Shown here: positions 46,304-55,705 of the stretch, one piece after another
How the letters are laid out: each line of letters starts with the position of its first letter
Numbering within the stretch: position 1 is the first letter of the stretch
Source: Pandoraea oxalativorans
Lineage (GTDB): Bacteria > Pseudomonadota > Gammaproteobacteria > Burkholderiales > Burkholderiaceae
Assembly: GCF_000972785.3 (NCBI RefSeq)
Contig: NZ_CP011253.3
Coordinates: 496,001-560,000, forward strand
Length of the DNA: 64,000 bases
Direction: 5' to 3'
Made by a program: the position numbers and the translations under genes
The notes under the pieces: model-generated
What the model was told of the DNA's origin: nothing
Database searches by the model: none
The model's input: only the letters and a program-made list of their open reading frames with translations

Positions 46304-47434
46304 GTGGACTTTCAACACGGAACGTTATCGGTACGGCAAGACGTCGAACCTGCACCATGCCAACGGTCGCGTCATGCGGGCGCGTCGACGGCGCTTCGTA
46401 TCGATGGCGAGTTCCTTCGCCCGACCGTCCCGGTCTTCACGGCAATCGATGGTTTGTGCGCGGCTACCGTTCACCTGAAGCTGGAAGGGTTTAACGCCGC
46501 AGGATCCGTCAAGCTCAAGACGGCGCTGCAACTGATCGACGACCTTGAAACCACCCATCGGATTCGGCCCGGCACCCAGATCGTGGAGTCTTCATCGGGC
46601 AATCTCGGTGTGGCGCTGGCGATGGTCTGTGCCAATCGCGGCTACCGATTCACATGCGTGACAGACCCCAACACGTCGCGGCAGGCCACCCGGGCGATGC
46701 AGACGGTCGGTGCGCGTGTCGTGCGCGTCGAGCGCCGCGACGCACAGGGCGGCTATCTCGCGACGCGCATCGCGTGGATTCGGGAGCAGGTCGCGCGCGA
46801 CCCGCAGTGCATCTGGGTCAATCAGTATGCGAATCCCGCCAACTGGCGCGCACACTTCCGGTGGACTGCGCCGGAAATTTTCTCGGCCTATCCGAACGTC
46901 GATCACCTTTTCGTCGGTGCCGGGACGACCGGCACGTTGATGGGCTGTCTTCACTATGTTCGCGCACATCGATTGCGAACCCGCGTGATCGCCGTCGACG
47001 CAGCGGGGTCCGTCACGTTCGGCGGACCGCCCGGGCCGCGCTTTATTCCGGGGCTTGGCACCAGTTGCAGGCCACCGCTCAGCGAGCTTTCAGACGCGAA
47101 ACCGCCGGACGCCATCGTCCATGTTCGGGAATCCGACACCGTGCACATGTGCCATGCGCTGGCTCGGCGAGGGCTGCTGGCTGGCGGGTCGACGGGAAGC
47201 GTACTTCATGCCGTTCAGGCGTCGACAGCAGACATTGCTTCGAACGATACCGTCGTTGCCATTGCGCCCGACATGGGCGACAAGTATCTCGACACGCTTT
47301 ACGACGGTGACTGGGTCGCAGCGTGTTTCGGCGACATGCCGGGCATATCTGGCGTATCCGGCATATCCGACGCATGCGGCGGTTGCGGCACTACTGCCCC
47401 TTCCATCGAAACCGTTGCACCGTCGTTGCCATGA
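46304..47434 (+). CDS. sbnA: SbnA-like N-(2-amino-2-carboxyethyl)-L-glutamate synthase
   Basis: A 376-residue PLP enzyme of the cysteine-synthase fold, closest to SbnA, which combines O-phospho-L-serine with glutamate in the first step of L-2,3-diaminopropionate synthesis. The PLP lysine is in NAAGSVKLKTA, the substrate loop IVESSSGNLGVALAM is the SbnA version of the usual STGNTG loop, and NQYANPANW, DAAGSVTFG and LLAGGSTGSV also match SbnA. The start is a GTG at 46304 after GGGAGGT; upstream codons have no ribosome site. A C-terminal extension rich in Gly, Ser and Cys (about 45 residues) is unusual. sbnB overlaps by 4 bp. Confidence 0.88.
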   Translation: MDFQHGTLSVRQDVEPAPCQRSRHAGASTALRIDGEFLRPTVPVFTAIDGLCAATVHLKLEGFNAAGSVKLKTALQLIDDLETTHRIRPGTQIVESSSGNLGVALAMVCANRGYRFTCVTDPNTSRQATRAMQTVGARVVRVERRDAQGGYLATRIAWIREQVARDPQCIWVNQYANPANWRAHFRWTAPEIFSAYPNVDHLFVGAGTTGTLMGCLHYVRAHRLRTRVIAVDAAGSVTFGGPPGPRFIPGLGTSCRPPLSELSDAKPPDAIVHVRESDTVHMCHALARRGLLAGGSTGSVLHAVQASTADIASNDTVVAIAPDMGDKYLDTLYDGDWVAACFGDMPGISGVSGISDACGGCGTTAPSIETVAPSLP

Positions 47435-48465
47435 ACGCGCGCCCCATTCCGCAATTCCGCGTGTTCACAGGCGAGCAGATCGACACAGCCGTTCGCCACG
47501 GAAAGCGCGCCATTCTCGACACCGTCGAAGCGGCGTACCGCGCGCATCACGCAGGCCATACGGTGAATCCGCAAAGCCAGTTCCTCCGGTTTCCCGACGC
47601 ACAGTGCAATCGCATCATCGCGTTGCCAGCGCACATTCGCGGACGTGGCGAAGACCGCGAGAGTGTGACCGGTATCAAATGGATTTCGAGTTTCCCGGAA
47701 AACATCGAGCACGGCATGCCGAGGGCGTCTGCGGTGCTGATCCTCAACGATGCGGCGACGGGATACCCGATGGCCTGCATGGAGGCGAGCATCATCAGCG
47801 CGGCACGCACGGCGGCGAGTGCCATCAGTGCGCTTCGATGTCTAGCGCGCGATGACGCCTCTCGTCCCCGGCGTGTGGCGCTCATTGGAGCGGGGGTGAT
47901 TGCGCGCCATGTCGCCGAGTGTCTCCCATTGGCGGAACTTAGCATCGGCGAGGTCATGGTTCATGACCTGAACATCGGGTATGCCGAGGCGCTTGCACGC
48001 CGAATCGAAACGCAAATCGGGTTGAACGCTCGCGCCGAAGCGTCGCTGGAAATCGGGATACGCGATTCGGACGTGATCGTCTTAACGACCACAGCGGCGT
48101 CCCCGCATATTGAAGACCCCGGATGGTTTGCACACTGTCCCATCGTGCTGCATCTGTCGCTGCGGGATCTCGCGCCATCGATTGTCATGGCGTCGCACAA
48201 CGTGGTCGACGACATCGACCATTGCTTGCGCGCCTCGACATCGCTTCATCTCACCGAAATCGCAACGGGCCATCGACGCTTCGTCACGACATCGCTGCCG
48301 CACCTTCTGTGCGGCGGTGAGCCGCCGATGCGTGATCGGCCCATCGTGTTTTCTCCTTTCGGACTTGGCATTCTCGACATCGCCGTCGGTCGCTGGGTCT
48401 ACGAGTGCCTGGCTGCCGAGCAGGCGCCCATCCCCCGTTTTTTCTTTGACTTGCACCGCGCATGA
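47431..48465 (+). CDS. sbnB: SbnB-like N-[(2S)-2-amino-2-carboxyethyl]-L-glutamate dehydrogenase
   Basis: A 344-residue NAD-dependent enzyme of the ornithine cyclodeaminase/mu-crystallin family. In staphyloferrin B synthesis SbnB splits the SbnA product oxidatively into L-2,3-diaminopropionate and 2-oxoglutarate. Visible features are the GIKWISSFPENI substrate loop, the Rossmann motif ALIGAGVIARHV (about residue 150) and the segment HLSLRDLAPSIVMASHNVVDD. Its start overlaps the sbnA stop (ATGA), and its own stop overlaps the start of the purA-like gene, so translation is coupled along the cluster. Confidence 0.88.
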   Translation: MNARPIPQFRVFTGEQIDTAVRHGKRAILDTVEAAYRAHHAGHTVNPQSQFLRFPDAQCNRIIALPAHIRGRGEDRESVTGIKWISSFPENIEHGMPRASAVLILNDAATGYPMACMEASIISAARTAASAISALRCLARDDASRPRRVALIGAGVIARHVAECLPLAELSIGEVMVHDLNIGYAEALARRIETQIGLNARAEASLEIGIRDSDVIVLTTTAASPHIEDPGWFAHCPIVLHLSLRDLAPSIVMASHNVVDDIDHCLRASTSLHLTEIATGHRRFVTTSLPHLLCGGEPPMRDRPIVFSPFGLGILDIAVGRWVYECLAAEQAPIPRFFFDLHRA

Positions 48466-48859
48466 CCACAGCTTCCTCCGCTTCGTCCGCTTCCTTTAGC
48501 GCCCCCTCATCACCGGATCAACACGCTTCGCTCGCTGCCGAAGGGTTTGCGGACGTCCTCGTCGGGCTGCAATACGGCGACGAGGGTAAGGCGAAAATCA
48601 TCGACGCCCTTGCGCCGGGGTACGACGTCATTGCCCGCTTCAACGGCGGAGCCAATGCGGGCCACACCATCGACACACCGCAAGGGCGCATCGCGTTAAA
48701 GCAATTGCCGTCCGGCGTATTTCATCCTCATACCACGCTATATATCGGGTCGGGTTGTGCCATCATGGAGCGGCCCCATGAAACACCGGACACAGCGACC
48801 CACTTACAATAACGGGTAGGCATAAGACTGTGTTTTTGACTAACACCAAGCAGGAAGTG

Positions 48860-49225
48860 ATGGAAGTGTTGACGGGCCCAGAGCGCCGGCGTCGCTGGAC
48901 GGCGGAGCAGAAACTGTCGATGGTTCGCGAGAGTTTCGAACCGGGAAAATCGGTTTCAATGGTCGCGCGCCATTACGGCGTGAACCCGAACCAGCTATTC
49001 CACTGGCGCAAGCTGTACCAGGACGGTAGCCTGTCAGCGGTCAAGGCTGGCGAAGAAGTGGTTCCGGCATCGGAGTTGGCTGATGCGCTCAAGCAGATTC
49101 GCGAGCTGCAACGGATGCTCGGCAAAAAAACAATGGAGAACGAGATTCTCCGGGAAGCAGTTGAATACAGCCGAGCAAAAAAATGGATAGCGCACTCGCC
49201 CTTGCTGCCGGAGGACGGCCAGTGA
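48860..49225 (+). CDS. IS3-family (IS2 group) transposase OrfA
   Basis: A 121-residue DNA-binding subunit: [19 protein letters not shown] start, a helix-turn-helix ([21 protein letters not shown]) and a leucine-zipper-like helix ([21 protein letters not shown]). The last codons overlap orfB in the -1 frame over a run of seven A (49177-49183), a classic slippery site producing the OrfAB fusion transposase. Confidence 0.9.
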   Translation: MEVLTGPERRRRWTAEQKLSMVRESFEPGKSVSMVARHYGVNPNQLFHWRKLYQDGSLSAVKAGEEVVPASELADALKQIRELQRMLGKKTMENEILREAVEYSRAKKWIAHSPLLPEDGQ

Positions 49226-50070
49226 AACTGGTCTGTGAAGTTCTCGGCGTGTCGCGCTCGAACGTATCGGCACGACTGTCGCGTCCGGCGACGTGGCGCG
49301 ATGGCCGGCAATCAAGGCCGACCGACGACGAAACTGTAGTCGAGGAAATCCGCCGTGTCGTCGGCGATTTGCCCAGCTATGGCTACCGGCGGGTTTGGGG
49401 CACGTTGCGCAACGAGCGCGTTGCAGTTGGACTGGCGCCGTTCAATGCCAAGCGCATTTATCGCATCATGCGAACGCATGGGCTGCTGACGCAGCGCCGA
49501 CCGATTGCGCCGCGAGCCCACCGTCGACATGATGGCAAAGTGGCCGTCGCGCGCAGCAATCAGCGATGGTGCTCGGACGGCTTCGAGTTCCGCTGCGACA
49601 ACGGCGAGCCGCTGCGTGTGACGTTTGCGCTGGATTGCTGCGACCGAGAAGCGATGAGCTGGGCGGCGACGACAGCAGGCCACAGCGGCGACATTGTGCG
49701 CGACGTGATGCTGGCCGCAGTGGAAAATCGGTTCGGCAACGAGGTGCATACGCCGTCCGAAATCGAGTGGCTGAGCGACAATGGTTCGGGCTATACGGCT
49801 GACGATACGCGCCGGTTTGCGATGAACATCGGACTAAAGCCATTGACCACGCCCGTGTGCAGTCCGCAAAGTAACGGCATGGCCGAGAGCTTCGTGAAAA
49901 CGATGAAGCGCGACTACGTCGCCTTCATGCCGAAGCCGGATGCTGCAACCGCTGCTCACAATCTGGCCATTGCATTTGAGCATTACAACGAGAAGCACCC
50001 CCATAGCGCGCTGAAATACCGCTCGCCTCGCGAGTTCCGGCGCTCGATGGATTCAGCAACCTTAGTGTGA
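49183..50070 (+). CDS. IS3-family (IS2 group) transposase OrfB
   Basis: A 295-residue integrase-like catalytic subunit. The DDE residues are visible in RWCSDGFEF (first Asp), [10 protein letters not shown] (second Asp) and [15 protein letters not shown] (Glu), with the closing [14 protein letters not shown] segment of the rve domain. It is normally made mainly as an OrfAB fusion by -1 frameshifting on the A7 run at its start. The frame is intact, so the element may be active. Confidence 0.92.
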   Translation: MDSALALAAGGRPVKLVCEVLGVSRSNVSARLSRPATWRDGRQSRPTDDETVVEEIRRVVGDLPSYGYRRVWGTLRNERVAVGLAPFNAKRIYRIMRTHGLLTQRRPIAPRAHRRHDGKVAVARSNQRWCSDGFEFRCDNGEPLRVTFALDCCDREAMSWAATTAGHSGDIVRDVMLAAVENRFGNEVHTPSEIEWLSDNGSGYTADDTRRFAMNIGLKPLTTPVCSPQSNGMAESFVKTMKRDYVAFMPKPDAATAAHNLAIAFEHYNEKHPHSALKYRSPREFRRSMDSATLV

Positions 50071-51282
50071 TGGTGTGTCCGGTTTTACAGGGTCAACTCC
50101 ACATCAATCCGTGGAAGTTGGCCGATGAGATTGCTCAACTGCGCGAGATGGGTATCGCCCTCGAAGGGCGGCTTCATATCAGTGCACGCGCGGCGTTGGT
50201 GCAGCCGCATCACATTGCGATGGATCGCCGCAATGGCGACACGATCGGCACGACCGGCAATGGTATCGGCCCGTGCTACGCAGACCGTGCCTTGCGGGTT
50301 CGCAACGACATGCGCGTCAATCTGATGCTTGGTGACCTGATTGCCAACGAATCCGAGGCCGTCGATTCGATGCGAAACGTCTTCACGCGCATGATCAACG
50401 CGGAGGGTGGTACTTCGCCGTGGATGGCCGAAATGTCCGATTTGCTAAGGGACTTGCCCCGGGTAGCTGCGTCTTTGCGGCCGTACCTCCAGGGGGATCG
50501 TGGGTGGCTCACGAATCGTGTCGGGGCGGGCGCGAGTGTGTTGTTTGAGGGCGCGCAGTCGGTCTTGCTCGACGTGGTCGAGGGAAGTCAGCCGTACGTC
50601 ACATCGAGCCATACGGTGCCAGCCTACGCCTATGTGGGGGGCGATCTTTCGCCGAAGTACCACCGGCAGAAGATCGGGGTGGCCAAAGCCATCATGTCGC
50701 GCGTAGGGCGCGGACCATTTCCTTCGGAGCTTGGTGGCGAGCGCTCCGCCCAGTATTGCCACGACGCGTCGCAGTCCCGCATCGGAAAAGCCGAGGAGCA
50801 GTCATGTTTCTCCGCCGACACGTTGCTTCGCTCCAGCGATCCATTCGGCGTGGGTACGGCGCTTCGCATGCTCACAGCGGAGTACGGGACAGGAACGGGG
50901 CGGCCGCGGCGTATCGGCATGCTCGATCTCGCTCAACTTAGCGACGTCATCCGAGCGCACGCCGTGGACTGCGTGTATCTCAACAAGGTGGACTGCCTCG
51001 CGCACTTCGAAAAGTCGACGTATCAAGGGGTGCCGATGCGGGTGCACGGCCATGGGCTGACAGCGGATGCCACGCCGGATGTGCTGATTTATCCCGGGCT
51101 GACGGCGCAATCGATCGATCAGGCACGGGAAGGGACGCTCGATGCCACGATGCACGGTTTCGTCGCCTTCGTCGAGCGTCACATCGGAGCACCTTTGGCT
51201 GGGATCGGGCTCGGGCCTGAGCGCGGCAGTCTCGTGCCGCTGGCGCCGCATCAAATAGCCCCTATCTTGTCATCGATGCCAC

Positions 51283-52245
51283 ATGACGCCTAAGCAGACC
51301 GCCATCGGCGCACATGGTGCCTCTGGCGGACACGTTGCGTCCGCATTCGAGCCGAAACCCTGGCGAGACGTTGCGGCAGTCACCCGCTGCGCTACGGAGT
51401 TGCCGTTTCCACCGTTGCTCCCCGGACATCTTTTTTTCAATGTGTCGCTCATGCCGTATGCGACGCATCCATTGGTCTGCGCGCAAGGTCAGGCGGCGCG
51501 GCAACGGTTGAGCGCATTGCGTCTCGGGGACTATCTGAACAAAACGGAACAGGTCGAGTTGTTCATCGTCAACCGGGCCATTGAGCAGATGCTCCGTCGA
51601 AGTGACGTCACTGCGGTGAGTCGCGACGACTTGCTGGCGATCTACACGGACGAAGGCTTTCACACCTGGATGATGGAGCGCTTCCGTTTGCAGATGCTGC
51701 GCGCGGCGGGGCACGTCATGGAGACGGGGCGCTCTCGGGGTGTTACGCGAGTGCTGGCTTTGTGCGAATCGGTTTCGCCCGCGTATGCGGACATCGCAAG
51801 CATTGCCGCGGCGACCGTGACGGAGACGCTGATCACCGGAACGTTGCGTCAGGCGGGCGCGGGCGACGAGATTTACCCGCCGGTGCGCACGTTGCTGTCG
51901 GAGCATGGCGCCGATGAGATGCGGCATCAGGCAGCGTTCGTTCGTTTCGCGAGCGCATGGGTGCCCGAGCTTTCGATCGATGAGCGCAAATGCCTCGATC
52001 AACTGTTGCCGGAACTGATGATGGCGTTTCTCGCGCCCGAGATCGCGACGTGGCGCGAACATCTCTGTGCTATCGGGCTCGGCGAAGTTGACGCCGATCA
52101 GGTGCTGCTCGAGAGCGTCGATCCGTTGGCGGTCGGCGTGCAGATGATGGAGGCGGCGCGGGTACCGCGTCGTCTTTTCGAACGCCTGGGACTGTCGTGC
52201 GCAGAACGGTTTGCACAACAGGCGAGCCAGTGGCGGCCACCCTGA
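51283..52245 (+). CDS. Diiron N-oxygenase, AurF-like
   Basis: A 320-residue helical protein of the AurF/CmlI diiron oxygenase family, which oxidises amines to hydroxylamines, nitroso or nitro groups. Two DExxH iron-binding motifs are seen, DEGFH (about residue 124) and DEMRH (about 209), with additional ligand glutamates in KTEQVELFIVNRAIEQ and VTETLITGTLR. A nitrogen oxygenation step is therefore expected; the likely substrate is diaminopropionate or a derivative. The ATG at 51283 overlaps the purA-like stop. A flavin reductase in the same cluster could supply electrons. Confidence 0.8.
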   Translation: MTPKQTAIGAHGASGGHVASAFEPKPWRDVAAVTRCATELPFPPLLPGHLFFNVSLMPYATHPLVCAQGQAARQRLSALRLGDYLNKTEQVELFIVNRAIEQMLRRSDVTAVSRDDLLAIYTDEGFHTWMMERFRLQMLRAAGHVMETGRSRGVTRVLALCESVSPAYADIASIAAATVTETLITGTLRQAGAGDEIYPPVRTLLSEHGADEMRHQAAFVRFASAWVPELSIDERKCLDQLLPELMMAFLAPEIATWREHLCAIGLGEVDADQVLLESVDPLAVGVQMMEAARVPRRLFERLGLSCAERFAQQASQWRPP

Positions 52246-52359
52246 CGGGGTGGCGCCAGAGCTCGTAAGCGCGAAGTCTGCGCAGTGCGAATGCGAAGGT
52301 GGAAGCAGCGTTGAATCACGGTTGAATCTCGGTTGACGAACGGCGATCAGGAGGGACAT

Positions 52360-53406
52360 GTGACGAGTCATTGGCTTGCGCCCGATTTGACGATGAGTGC
52401 CCCGGACTACCGGGCGCTGCTGAGTGCGGCGCTGTCGTTCAAGCGTCGATATCCCCTGCACACCGAGGGGGCGCTACGTGACAGGACGATCTACTTTCTC
52501 TTCTACAACGCATCGCTACGCACGCGCAGCAGCTTCCAGACGGGACTGGCGAGATTGGGGGGGAACGCCATCGTCCTGGATCCGCACACGGGGATTTACA
52601 CACCGGCGCTTGCCGACGCGGAGATCCCCTACACGACGGAGCGTGTGGCCGACGTCGCGCGCGTGCTGTCGTCCTACGGTGACGCGATAGCGATCCGCAT
52701 GTACGGTGCGCCCGCAGGCTGGGTATACGGCGCGGCGCACCGGCATCTCGAAGCGTTCGCCGAGCGGAGCCATGTGCCGGTCATCAACATGGAGTGCGAC
52801 CGGTTTCATCCGTGTCAGGCGCTGGCGGATGTGATGACGCTACGCGAGCAACTGGGCGGACTCGCCGGACGCAAGCTGTGCATCAGCTGGGCTTACTCGG
52901 GAAGTTGGCACAAGCCCGTTGCGGTGCCGCAAAGTCTGTTGCTCGCCGCCGTCAAAACCGGGATGGACGTGACACTCGCCTATCCACCGCCGTTTGCGCT
53001 TGACGCTCAGGTCATGGCCGCCGCCGCCCAGTTTGCCGAACAGACGGGGGCGCGGATTCGCGTGACGCATGATTTGCGCGATGGCGTGAGCGACGCGCAT
53101 GCCGTTTACGCCAAGTCATGGTGCAGCCTCGATCACTTGCCGCAGCGCTCGGGAGCGGGCGTCGACGAAATGGGGATGAACGCTGCGTTCGAACGGCATC
53201 GCGACTGGTGCGTGGACGCAGACATCATGCGGCTGGCCGGGCCGAATGCTGGCTATCTCCACTGCTTGCCGGTTGACCGGGGGCAGGAGGTGTCGGATGA
53301 AGTGATAGAAAGCCCCGCGTCGTGGGTGTTCCAGCAAGCAGCCAACCGGCTGCATGCGCAAAACGCCGTGATGGCGCATCTGTTGAATCCGGGGAGTCTG
53401 ACGTGA
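52360..53406 (+). CDS. Carbamoyltransferase of the N-acetyl/succinylornithine type
   Basis: A 348-residue member of the aspartate/ornithine carbamoyltransferase family. The carbamoyl phosphate site is in NASLRTRSSF (about residue 52), followed by FHPCQALADVMTL (about 140) and HCLPVDRGQEVSDEV, ending ANRLHAQNAVMAHLL, as in acetylornithine (ArgF') enzymes rather than ordinary OTC. Acting on diaminopropionate it would give a ureido amino acid such as albizziine; it could also be a toxin-resistant OTC. The start is a GTG at 52360 after AGGAGGG. Confidence 0.82.
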   Translation: MTSHWLAPDLTMSAPDYRALLSAALSFKRRYPLHTEGALRDRTIYFLFYNASLRTRSSFQTGLARLGGNAIVLDPHTGIYTPALADAEIPYTTERVADVARVLSSYGDAIAIRMYGAPAGWVYGAAHRHLEAFAERSHVPVINMECDRFHPCQALADVMTLREQLGGLAGRKLCISWAYSGSWHKPVAVPQSLLLAAVKTGMDVTLAYPPPFALDAQVMAAAAQFAEQTGARIRVTHDLRDGVSDAHAVYAKSWCSLDHLPQRSGAGVDEMGMNAAFERHRDWCVDADIMRLAGPNAGYLHCLPVDRGQEVSDEVIESPASWVFQQAANRLHAQNAVMAHLLNPGSLT

Positions 53407-54675
53407 TGCCGTCGTTCTCTTATCGCTATACCTGCGTGCGTTGCGCGACTCCGCAGACATGGGGGACGATTCGCTATCGATGCCACGTGTGTGGCCAGAA
53501 CTTGCGAATCCAGCGCAAGGCGAATGCGGATGCGCCGTCGGCGATGGATGTCGTGACGGCGTTCCAGGAAAGCGAATCGGAAGGCATGTGGCGGTACGGT
53601 GCGTTGTTACCCGTCGAAGCGCATTGGGGCAGCCGATTACGTGTCGGCGGGACCCCCTTGATCGATTGCGGGGACGACGGTGGCGTCCGGCTCCGGATCA
53701 AGGACGAGGCGCGCAATCCCAGCGGCTCGCTCAAGGACCGGGCCACCGAACTGGTGCTGGCCGTCGCAAAGCGGGGCGGGTGCAAGGGGGCGGTGACGGC
53801 CTCGACCGGCAACGCCGGGGCGTCGCTTGCATGCATCGCCGCCGCGCAGGCAATGGCGGCAACGGTTGTGGTGCCCGCCAGCACGCCCTTGGCGAAGCTT
53901 GCGCAGATTCGGGCGTACGGCGCGAACGTGTGCGAGATCGGGGGGGACCTACGACGACGCCTTTGAGATTGCCGAGCGCATGGCCGACGACGCGCTCGTG
54001 TGTTGTCGGAACACCGGCGTGAATCCGTTCACGCGTGAGGGCAAGAAGACATGTGCCTACGAGATCGCCGAAGCGATGGCATGGCATGTTCCCGACTGGG
54101 TCGTCGTGCCGACGGGTGACGGCAATATTCTGTCAGGCATTGCGGCGGGATTTCTCGACCTGTTTGCGCTGGGTATCACCTCGGCGATTCCGCGTCTGAT
54201 GGCCGCACAGGCAAAAAGCGCCGATAGCATCGCGCGCGACTGGACGACGCACGACGAGACCGTGGCGTTGCCGGTGTCGCCCACTGCCGTTACGCCGAAC
54301 ACGGTAGCCGACAGTCTCTCGGTCAGCCGACCGCGAGACCACTTTGCTGCGCTGCATGCCCTCCGAGCCACGCGGGGTACCTGTGTGGTGGTGAGCGACG
54401 AGCGCATCGCTGCCGCGTCGCGCACGCTCGCACGGCGTTTCGGTCTTTGGTATGAACCGTCGACGGCAGCAGGCTACGCCGCGTTGCAAGCGGCGCTCGC
54501 CAGCGGGCGTATCCAGATGGGGGCGGACGTGGTGTTGCTTGGCACCGGCAGCGGACTGAAGTCACCGCAATGCTTCGATAGCGTGACTCAGCCATCGGTT
54601 TGCGTGTTGGCGGGGCTGCCCGAGGGGCATGGGCCCGGCGAGCGAGGTCCGTTGCATCGCGGGGCATGTTCATGA
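53406..54675 (+). pseudogene. Threonine-synthase-like PLP enzyme, frameshifted
   Basis: The gene begins MPSFSYRYTC with a zinc-ribbon-like N-terminus (CVRC, CHVC), the PLP lysine in NPSGSLKDRATEL (about residue 103) and the phosphate loop STGNAGASLA. At the G7 run 53940-53946 one extra G ends the frame after VCEIGG; the next frame continues GTYDDAFEIAERMADD, EGKKTCAYEIAEAM and VVVPTGDGNILSGI to 54675. Without the extra base it would be 422 residues. Threonine-synthase relatives do beta- or gamma-replacement reactions; here it may work on a pathway intermediate or protect threonine synthesis. The lesion could be real, phase-variable or a sequencing error. Confidence 0.85.
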
Positions 54676-55640
54676 GCGCGACGTCGGGCATGGACGTCAT
54701 CGTCGTAGGCGCGGGTGTCAGCGGTCTGACGACAGCCGTGGCGATGGCGCTCGCGGGTTGTCGCGTCACCATCTTCGCGGCCGAGGGGCCATCGCAAACG
54801 ACGTCGGCGCTGGCGGCGGCGATCTGGCACCCGTTCTATCAGGCCCCGGATCTCGTCTATCTTTCTCGCGCGCGGCACACGTATGCAGCGATGCATCGGT
54901 TGTCGTCGGATGCGTCGTCCGGGGTGAGCATGAGGCCATTGACCGAATATTTTCGACGCGACGCTGGCGTGCCCTGGTGGGCGGAATGTGCGAGCGGTCT
55001 GTGTCGGGTACCGCAGGCGCGTGTGCCATCGGGCTTCGCCTGCGCGTACCACATGGACGTGCCGGTCGCCGTCACCGAGACTTACCTGCGGTATCTCATG
55101 AACATGTTCCTCGAGCTTGGCGGACGGTTCGTGCCGCGTCGTATCGGGGATCCTGCTGCACTGCTCGACGAGGTGGAGATCGTAGTGAATTGCTGCGGTT
55201 ACGGCAGCCGCCACTTCGGCGACAACGCCTTGTCGCTGTCGCGGGCCGTTGTGTTACGTGCCGCGCGTGACGACGCTGTGCAGGGATGTTTCATCGATGA
55301 CTCGGATCCTTTCGCGCCGACGTACATCGTCGAGCGCGACGACGACATCGTACTCGGCGGTACGGCAGAACCCGACCTGACATCCACGGTCATCGGGCAA
55401 CGCCAGATCGACGACATCGTTCATCGCTGCACACGACTTTGCGAGGGCATTGCCCGCCTGCGTGTCATCGATGCGCGCGTCGGGTTTCGTCCGGTGCGTC
55501 ATTCGCCGCGTGTCGTCCGGGACGCGCGTCACGCGCGCCTACTGCACAACTATGGACACGGAGGTGGCGGCTTCACCTTGTCATGGGGATGCGCGAACGA
55601 CATCGTTCGACTCGCGGGCGAGCTGCCGAGTGACGCGTGA
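54672..55640 (+). CDS. D-amino acid oxidase family flavoenzyme
   Basis: A 322-residue FAD enzyme. The dinucleotide motif is VIVVGAGVSGLTTAVAMA (residues about 8-25), SALAAAIWHPFYQ follows as in DAO, the carboxylate-binding arginine is in VGFRPVRHSPRV and the C-terminal HNYGHGGGGFTLSWGCA is a hallmark of D-amino acid oxidases. It oxidatively deaminates an amino acid to a keto acid. In this cluster it may trim a pathway intermediate. The ATG at 54672 overlaps the preceding stop (ATGA). Confidence 0.88.
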   Translation: MSATSGMDVIVVGAGVSGLTTAVAMALAGCRVTIFAAEGPSQTTSALAAAIWHPFYQAPDLVYLSRARHTYAAMHRLSSDASSGVSMRPLTEYFRRDAGVPWWAECASGLCRVPQARVPSGFACAYHMDVPVAVTETYLRYLMNMFLELGGRFVPRRIGDPAALLDEVEIVVNCCGYGSRHFGDNALSLSRAVVLRAARDDAVQGCFIDDSDPFAPTYIVERDDDIVLGGTAEPDLTSTVIGQRQIDDIVHRCTRLCEGIARLRVIDARVGFRPVRHSPRVVRDARHARLLHNYGHGGGGFTLSWGCANDIVRLAGELPSDA

Positions 55641-55705
55641 GACGCGTGAGACGCGCGCACCGCGCGTGTCACGCACGATTCAATGCAACCGTTTAAGGAG
55701 ACCCG

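Larger units (their letters stand above)
48766..50101 (+). mobile_element. IS3-family element, IS2 group (1336 bp)
   Basis: The element has imperfect inverted ends starting TGGAG and sharing ACCGGACACA (left 48766-48794; right, read inward, from 50101). It is flanked by a 5-bp target duplication CATCA (48761-48765 and 50102-50106). Two overlapping frames encode OrfA and OrfB. Ends starting TGG, the 5-bp duplication and the protein sequences all agree with the IS2 group. It lies in the same direction as the host cluster. Confidence 0.92.
48462..51293 (+). pseudogene. Adenylosuccinate synthetase paralogue, interrupted by an IS element
   Basis: A PurA-family gene split by the IS at 48766-50101. 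Removing the IS and one CATCA copy restores a single frame of 496 codons, with GSGCAINPWK across the junction. The P-loop is QYGDEGKAK (usual GDEGKGK), the catalytic His is in NAGHTI, and IGTTGNGIGP, VGRGPFPSEL and the base-binding LNKVDCL are present. PurA joins IMP and aspartate with GTP. Differences from housekeeping PurA (Asn for Arg in GTTGRG, altered 270-340 region) suggest a changed substrate or an inhibitor-resistant form. The 3' end overlaps the N-oxygenase gene by 11 bp. It is probably inactive in this strain. Confidence 0.88.

Noticed and set aside
46304..48465. Siderophore (staphyloferrin B-like) locus suggested by sbnA/sbnB
   Set aside because: No NIS synthetase, decarboxylase, NRPS or iron-uptake gene is present in the cluster; the neighbours point to amino acid modification.
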